From assembly GCA_964393825.1 (NCBI GenBank), contig CAYMUY010000012.1:1-64000 (forward strand): a stretch of DNA of 64,000 bases, read 5' to 3'. The translations under genes were made by a program, and so were the position numbers. Positions 60,542 through 64,000 of the stretch are shown one piece after another. Within the stretch, counting starts at the first letter, position 1. Each line of letters starts with the position of its first letter. Under the pieces are notes generated by a model, which saw only the letters and a list, made by a program, of their open reading frames with translations, was not told the origin of the DNA and made no database searches. The DNA is from PFJX01 sp964393825 (GTDB lineage: Bacteria; Pseudomonadota; Gammaproteobacteria; Burkholderiales; Thiobacillaceae).

Positions 60542-63372
60542 CAGCGCGCCTCCCGGATGCGTTGGTCTTCCGGCACCGGGCAGGCATCGGGGCCGTGGCT
60601 GGCGTCGTGCATCAGGCCGAGGTGGATGAGAATCAACAGGGTGGCGCCCACCACCACCAGATAGACGCCGAGGTCGAACGCCATCGCTGAAGCCAGTTCC
60701 AGATCACCCACAAGCGGCCAATGGAAATGACCGAAGGTGGAAGTGAGGAAGGGGTAGCCGAAGGCCAGGCTGGCCAGGCCGGTCAGGAAGGCGATGGCCA
60801 GCCCGGTGGCGATGGTCGGATGCAGGTTTTCCGGCAGCCGCGCGTGGGTCCAGGCCACGCCGTTGGCCAGGTACTGCATGATCAGCGCCACCGCGGTGAC
60901 CAGACCGGCGATGAAGCCGCCACCGGGCAGGTTGTGGCCGCGCAGCAGGATGAAGAGGGACACCAGCAGCGCCAGCGGTAGCAACAAACGGGTCAGCGAA
61001 GCCATGATGGCCGGATGCAGATCCTGGCTCCAGGCGCGGCCGACATCGTCGCAGCCGCGCCCGTCCAGTTGCAGTTTGTCCAGCATGGCGTAGATGGCCA
61101 GGCCGGCCAGGGCCAGCACCGTGATCTCGCCCAGGGTATCGAAGCCGCGGAAGTCGACCAGGATGACGTTGACCACGTTGTGGCCGCCGCCGCCGGGCAC
61201 ACTGTTGGCCAGGAAGAAGTCGGCGATGCTGGCGTAGGGGCGAGTCAGCACCGCCCAGGCGAGGGCGCTCACACCCAGGCCGGCGAACGCGGCCAGGAAG
61301 CCATCGCGCAGCCGCCGGCTGCCGCCGGATTCGGCCGGAGTGTGCTGCGGCAGGAAATACAAGGCCAGCAACAGCAGGATCACCGTCACCACCTCGACCG
61401 ACAACTGGGTCAGGGCCAGGTCCGGCGCCGAGAATTTCACGAAGATCAGCGAAACCAGCAGGCCCACCGCGCCGATCAATACCAGGGCGACAAAGCGTTG
61501 TCGGTGCAGGACGGTGGCGCCGACGGTGGTGACGGCCATGGCCAGCGCCGCAAGCAGGCTGACCCCGTCCACCGGCAGCAGGTCGCGCGTGCCGGCCAGT
61601 GGCGATGCCGCCGACAGCCAGCCACTGAACCCGAGCACCAGGACAAAGGCCACGAACAGCGACAGCATGACCTGCAGCGAGCCCTTGTCCAACTGCCGGG
61701 TCAGGCCGGCGGCCAGCGCCAGCAGCCCCGCCAGCCCCCGTTCGTAGAGGCGACGGCCGTCGATGCGGCCATCCAGGCGCTCGTGCAGGGCGAACAGCGG
61801 CTTGCGCCCGGCGTAGAGCAGGCCGCCGCCGAGCAGGGCGATCACGCTCATCCACAGCGCCGGGCTGAAGCCATGCCAGATCGCCAGGTCATGCGGCGGC
61901 AGGGGCGCTTGCAGCACGCTGGCCGCCGCCAGCGCCAGGATCGGTTCCACCGTCAGGGCAGGCGCGATGCCGACCAGCAGGCACAACGCCACCAGCACCT
62001 CCACCGGCGCCTTCATCCAGCGCGGCGGCTCGTGCGGCGTGCGCGGCAGGTCGATCGGCTCGCCGTTGAAGAACACATCGTGGATGAAGCGCAGGGAGTA
62101 GGCCACGGCGAACACCCCGGCAAAGGTCACCGCCAGCGGCAGCAGCCAGCCGAAACGCATCTGGGTGGCCAGGCTCGCCGCCTCCGCGAAGAACATTTCC
62201 TTCGACAGGAAGCCATTGACCAGCGGCACCCCGGCCATCGCCGCCGCCGCCACCATCGCCAGGGTGGCGGTATAGGGCATGAACTTCCACAGGCCGTTGA
62301 TGCGGCGCATGTCGCGGCTGCCGGTCTCGTGGTCGATGATGCCGGCGGCCATGAACAGCGAGGCCTTGAAGATGGCGTGATTGATGATGTGAAACACCCC
62401 CGCCACCGCCGCCAGCGGCGTACCGATGCCGAACAGCAGGGTGATCAGGCCCAGGTGGCTGATGGTCGAATACGCCAGCAGCCCCTTCAGATCATGCTTG
62501 AACAGCGCGGTGACGGCGCCGACCAGCAACGTGGCCATGCCGACGCCGCCGACCAGATGCGACCATTCCCAGGTGCCGGACAGGGCCGGGAACAGCCGCG
62601 CCAGCAGGAACACCCCGGCCTTCACCATGGTCGCCGAATGAAGATAGGCCGAAACCGGCGTCGGCGCCGCCATCGCGTGCGGCAGCCAGAAATGGAAGGG
62701 AAACTGCGCCGACTTGGTGAACACGCCGAGCAGCACCAGCACCAGCGTCGGCAGGTAGAGCGGATGCGCGCGGATCTGCGGTCCCGAGGCCAGGATCACG
62801 GTCAGGTCATAGCTGCCCGTGATCTCGCCCAGCAGCAGGATGCCTCCCAACAGTGCCAGGCCACCCATGCCGGTGATCGCCAGCGCCATCCGCGCGCCGT
62901 TGCGCGCCTCCTCCCGCTCCTTCCAGTAGCCGATCAGCAGGAAGGAACTCAGGCTGGTCAGCTCCCAGAACACCAGCAACAGCAGCAGGTTCTCCGACAG
63001 CACCACCCCCAGCATCGAACCCATGAACAACAGCAGATAGGCGTAGAGGCGGCCGAGGCTGTCCCGCTCAGACAGGTAATAGCGGGCATAGAGGATGACC
63101 AGCAGGCCGATGCCGAGGATCAGCCCGGCGAACAGCAGGCCCAGCCCGTCGAGGCGGAACGCCAGATCCAGTCCCGCCGAAGGCATCCAGGCGAGACGCT
63201 GCACCAGCGTCTCGCCGGACATCACCGTGGTGGCGTCGCCCGCCAGCAAGGCGACCGCACCCAGCGTCACCAGTCCGGCGCTCCAGGCGGCGGCAAATCG
63301 GCTGAAACGGCTGGCCCAGGCCACCAGGGACGCGCCCAGGAAAGGGGTCAAGACAACGAGAAGCAAGGTCAT
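60541..63372 (-). CDS. mrpA: Na+/H+ antiporter subunit A fused to subunit B
   Basis: 943-residue Mrp A subunit. It has an NuoL-like N-terminal part (residues 1-500; GRLYAYLLLFMGSMLGVVLSENLLLL, HSATMVKAGVFLLARL), a linking MbhE/DUF4040 part, and a C-terminal subunit B-like domain (RGFDTLGEITVLALAGLAIYAML, then LLRGHNLPGGGFIAGLVTAVALIMQY). Separate A and B genes are common in group 1 Mrp operons; this fused form is the group 2 (Pha-like) type. The complex exchanges Na+ or K+ for H+. First gene of the mrp operon. Confidence 0.96.
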   Translation of the reverse strand: MTLLLVVLTPFLGASLVAWASRFSRFAAAWSAGLVTLGAVALLAGDATTVMSGETLVQRLAWMPSAGLDLAFRLDGLGLLFAGLILGIGLLVILYARYYLSERDSLGRLYAYLLLFMGSMLGVVLSENLLLLLVFWELTSLSSFLLIGYWKEREEARNGARMALAITGMGGLALLGGILLLGEITGSYDLTVILASGPQIRAHPLYLPTLVLVLLGVFTKSAQFPFHFWLPHAMAAPTPVSAYLHSATMVKAGVFLLARLFPALSGTWEWSHLVGGVGMATLLVGAVTALFKHDLKGLLAYSTISHLGLITLLFGIGTPLAAVAGVFHIINHAIFKASLFMAAGIIDHETGSRDMRRINGLWKFMPYTATLAMVAAAAMAGVPLVNGFLSKEMFFAEAASLATQMRFGWLLPLAVTFAGVFAVAYSLRFIHDVFFNGEPIDLPRTPHEPPRWMKAPVEVLVALCLLVGIAPALTVEPILALAAASVLQAPLPPHDLAIWHGFSPALWMSVIALLGGGLLYAGRKPLFALHERLDGRIDGRRLYERGLAGLLALAAGLTRQLDKGSLQVMLSLFVAFVLVLGFSGWLSAASPLAGTRDLLPVDGVSLLAALAMAVTTVGATVLHRQRFVALVLIGAVGLLVSLIFVKFSAPDLALTQLSVEVVTVILLLLALYFLPQHTPAESGGSRRLRDGFLAAFAGLGVSALAWAVLTRPYASIADFFLANSVPGGGGHNVVNVILVDFRGFDTLGEITVLALAGLAIYAMLDKLQLDGRGCDDVGRAWSQDLHPAIMASLTRLLLPLALLVSLFILLRGHNLPGGGFIAGLVTAVALIMQYLANGVAWTHARLPENLHPTIATGLAIAFLTGLASLAFGYPFLTSTFGHFHWPLVGDLELASAMAFDLGVYLVVVGATLLILIHLGLMHDASHGPDACPVPEDQRIREAR

Positions 63373-63805
63373 GTGCGCATCTTACCGGGCGGAAGGGCTT
63401 GACCGGGAGTGGCATGGGAAGGGGAGAGACAAGGAAGGGGGAGACGGGTTCCGGGGAGCGCGGCCGCTTCGTGTCTGGCGATGCATGGTGTAAGCGGAGT
63501 GGTGGCGTCTGGGCGCACGGGCCAACTGTCACGACGCTGTCTTCCGAGTGATGGCCTGGGTGGCCGTTATGGACGGCCAAGTGACCAGTCGATGGATCGC
63601 ATCGGAAACATCGAGCCTGGCCGCTTTCCCTGCGCAGCATCGTTGCCTCGCCGGCCGGGTAAGAGAAATTTAGGAAACCCTTGGTTTCTATTTAAGAAGC
63701 AGGCCTGGTCTGTCGGTGTAGCGTGAAAACCATTCCAGCCAGCCTTGGGACGGCCCGAAGGCGGGTGGGAACAGAGCGAATGGTTATTGGCCAAGGAGAA
63801 AGGAC
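63373..63805. other. Intergenic region between the mrp operon and a cytochrome c gene
   Basis: No supported gene in about 430 bases. It should hold the mrp promoter (toward the left) and the promoter of the cytochrome gene (toward the right). A short inverted repeat (63675-63680 with 63684-63689) lies about 120 bases before the cytochrome start, followed by an AT-rich stretch; it could be a weak terminator or operator. Confidence 0.5.
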
Positions 63806-64000
63806 ATGGCGATCCAACACAGGGTTCACACCATCTTGTTGACATTCACGCTGGCGGCCTCGCTGCCGGCATTCGCCGCGCCGGCCGGGGACAGGCAGAT
63901 GATCGAGCGGGGCCGCTATGTCGTGCATATCAGCGGCTGCAACGACTGCCATACGCCCGGCTACATGGAAAACGCGGGCAACATCAAGACCGAGCATGGG
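63806..64000 (+). CDS. Cytochrome c family protein, 3' end outside the window
   Basis: The first 65 codons of an exported c-type cytochrome. It has a signal peptide (MAIQHRVHTILLTFTLAASL with cleavage near FAA), then RGRYVVHISGCNDCHTPGY, in which CNDCH is a CXXCH heme-binding site. ATG 63806 follows AAGGAGAAAGGAC. The remaining part is beyond the window, so heme number and partner are unknown. Confidence 0.85.
   Translation, partial: MAIQHRVHTILLTFTLAASLPAFAAPAGDRQMIERGRYVVHISGCNDCHTPGYMENAGNIKTEHG

Noticed and set aside
61015..63402. 795-codon open frame on the plus strand
   Set aside because: It is antisense to mrpA, has the His/Gln/Arg-rich composition expected of a shadow frame in GC-rich DNA, and shows no domain.

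Overview
The window reads as chromosomal DNA from a GC-rich betaproteobacterium. I base this on the hprK-ptsN-hpf-rpoN-lptB-lptA-lptC-kdsC-kdsD block, the rpsF-priB-rpsR-rplI-dnaB-alr order, a classical trimeric porin, and the MnmC, GlgB/GlgC and DUF2062 proteins. I cannot name a species. A rhodanese-tusA-dsrE2 cluster suggests sulfur-compound metabolism, because such clusters are typical of sulfur oxidisers; this is inference. I found no rRNA, insertion sequence, prophage or CRISPR array.

Layout. 1-4.7 kb (+): yacG, an exported LigE-type ATP-dependent DNA ligase, a B12-binding radical SAM protein and a NERD-domain superfamily 1 helicase. 4.7-11.5 kb (-): nitrogen-PTS regulation (HprK, PtsN), ribosome hibernation factor, sigma-54, LPS export (LptB, LptA, LptC) and Kdo synthesis (KdsC, KdsD), with a divergent Kef-type antiporter. 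13.6-17.7 kb (-): a ComEA-like protein, a frameshifted DUF1640-like gene, a porin, trpC and alr. 17.7-23 kb (-): dnaB interrupted by two inteins, then the rplI-rpsR-priB-rpsF operon. 23-31 kb (-): Ca2+/H+ antiporter, Orn/Lys/Arg decarboxylase, RecQ, two small unknown proteins, an OmpA-family protein and a Sel1-repeat protein. 31-34.7 kb (+): YjdF-like, FolE, a methyltransferase-like membrane protein, cytochrome b561 and two YceI proteins. 35-36.3 kb: tRNA-Pro(CGG), ispB and tRNA-Thr(CGT). 36.6-40.8 kb (+): rhodanese, TusA, DsrE2, a FadL-type porin and a periplasmic unknown. 40.8-52.4 kb: MnmC, Hsp33, MsrA, an HD-GYP protein, M20 amidohydrolase, SirB2-like, HDOD protein, Pgi, an MntA-HepT pair and GlgB. 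52.5-57.5 kb (+): GlgC, a dicarboxylate/glutamate symporter, DUF2062, an unknown and a rhodanese lipoprotein. 57.5-63.4 kb (-): a full Mrp Na+/H+ antiporter operon with fused A and B subunits. The window ends inside a c-type cytochrome gene.

The most striking item is dnaB. Its helicase is split by one intein in the Walker A loop, which carries class 3 hallmarks (Ala1 and the Trp-Cys-Thr triplet), and by a second, class 1 intein at the DLRE/SG site. Both retain two LAGLIDADG endonuclease motifs, so active helicase should form only after two splicing events. Smaller anomalies are an Hsp33 lacking two of its four zinc cysteines, a HepT toxin that appears to have lost an internal helix, a two-base frameshift in a DUF1640-like gene, and a probable CTG start for priB. 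Most of the rest is ordinary core genome.
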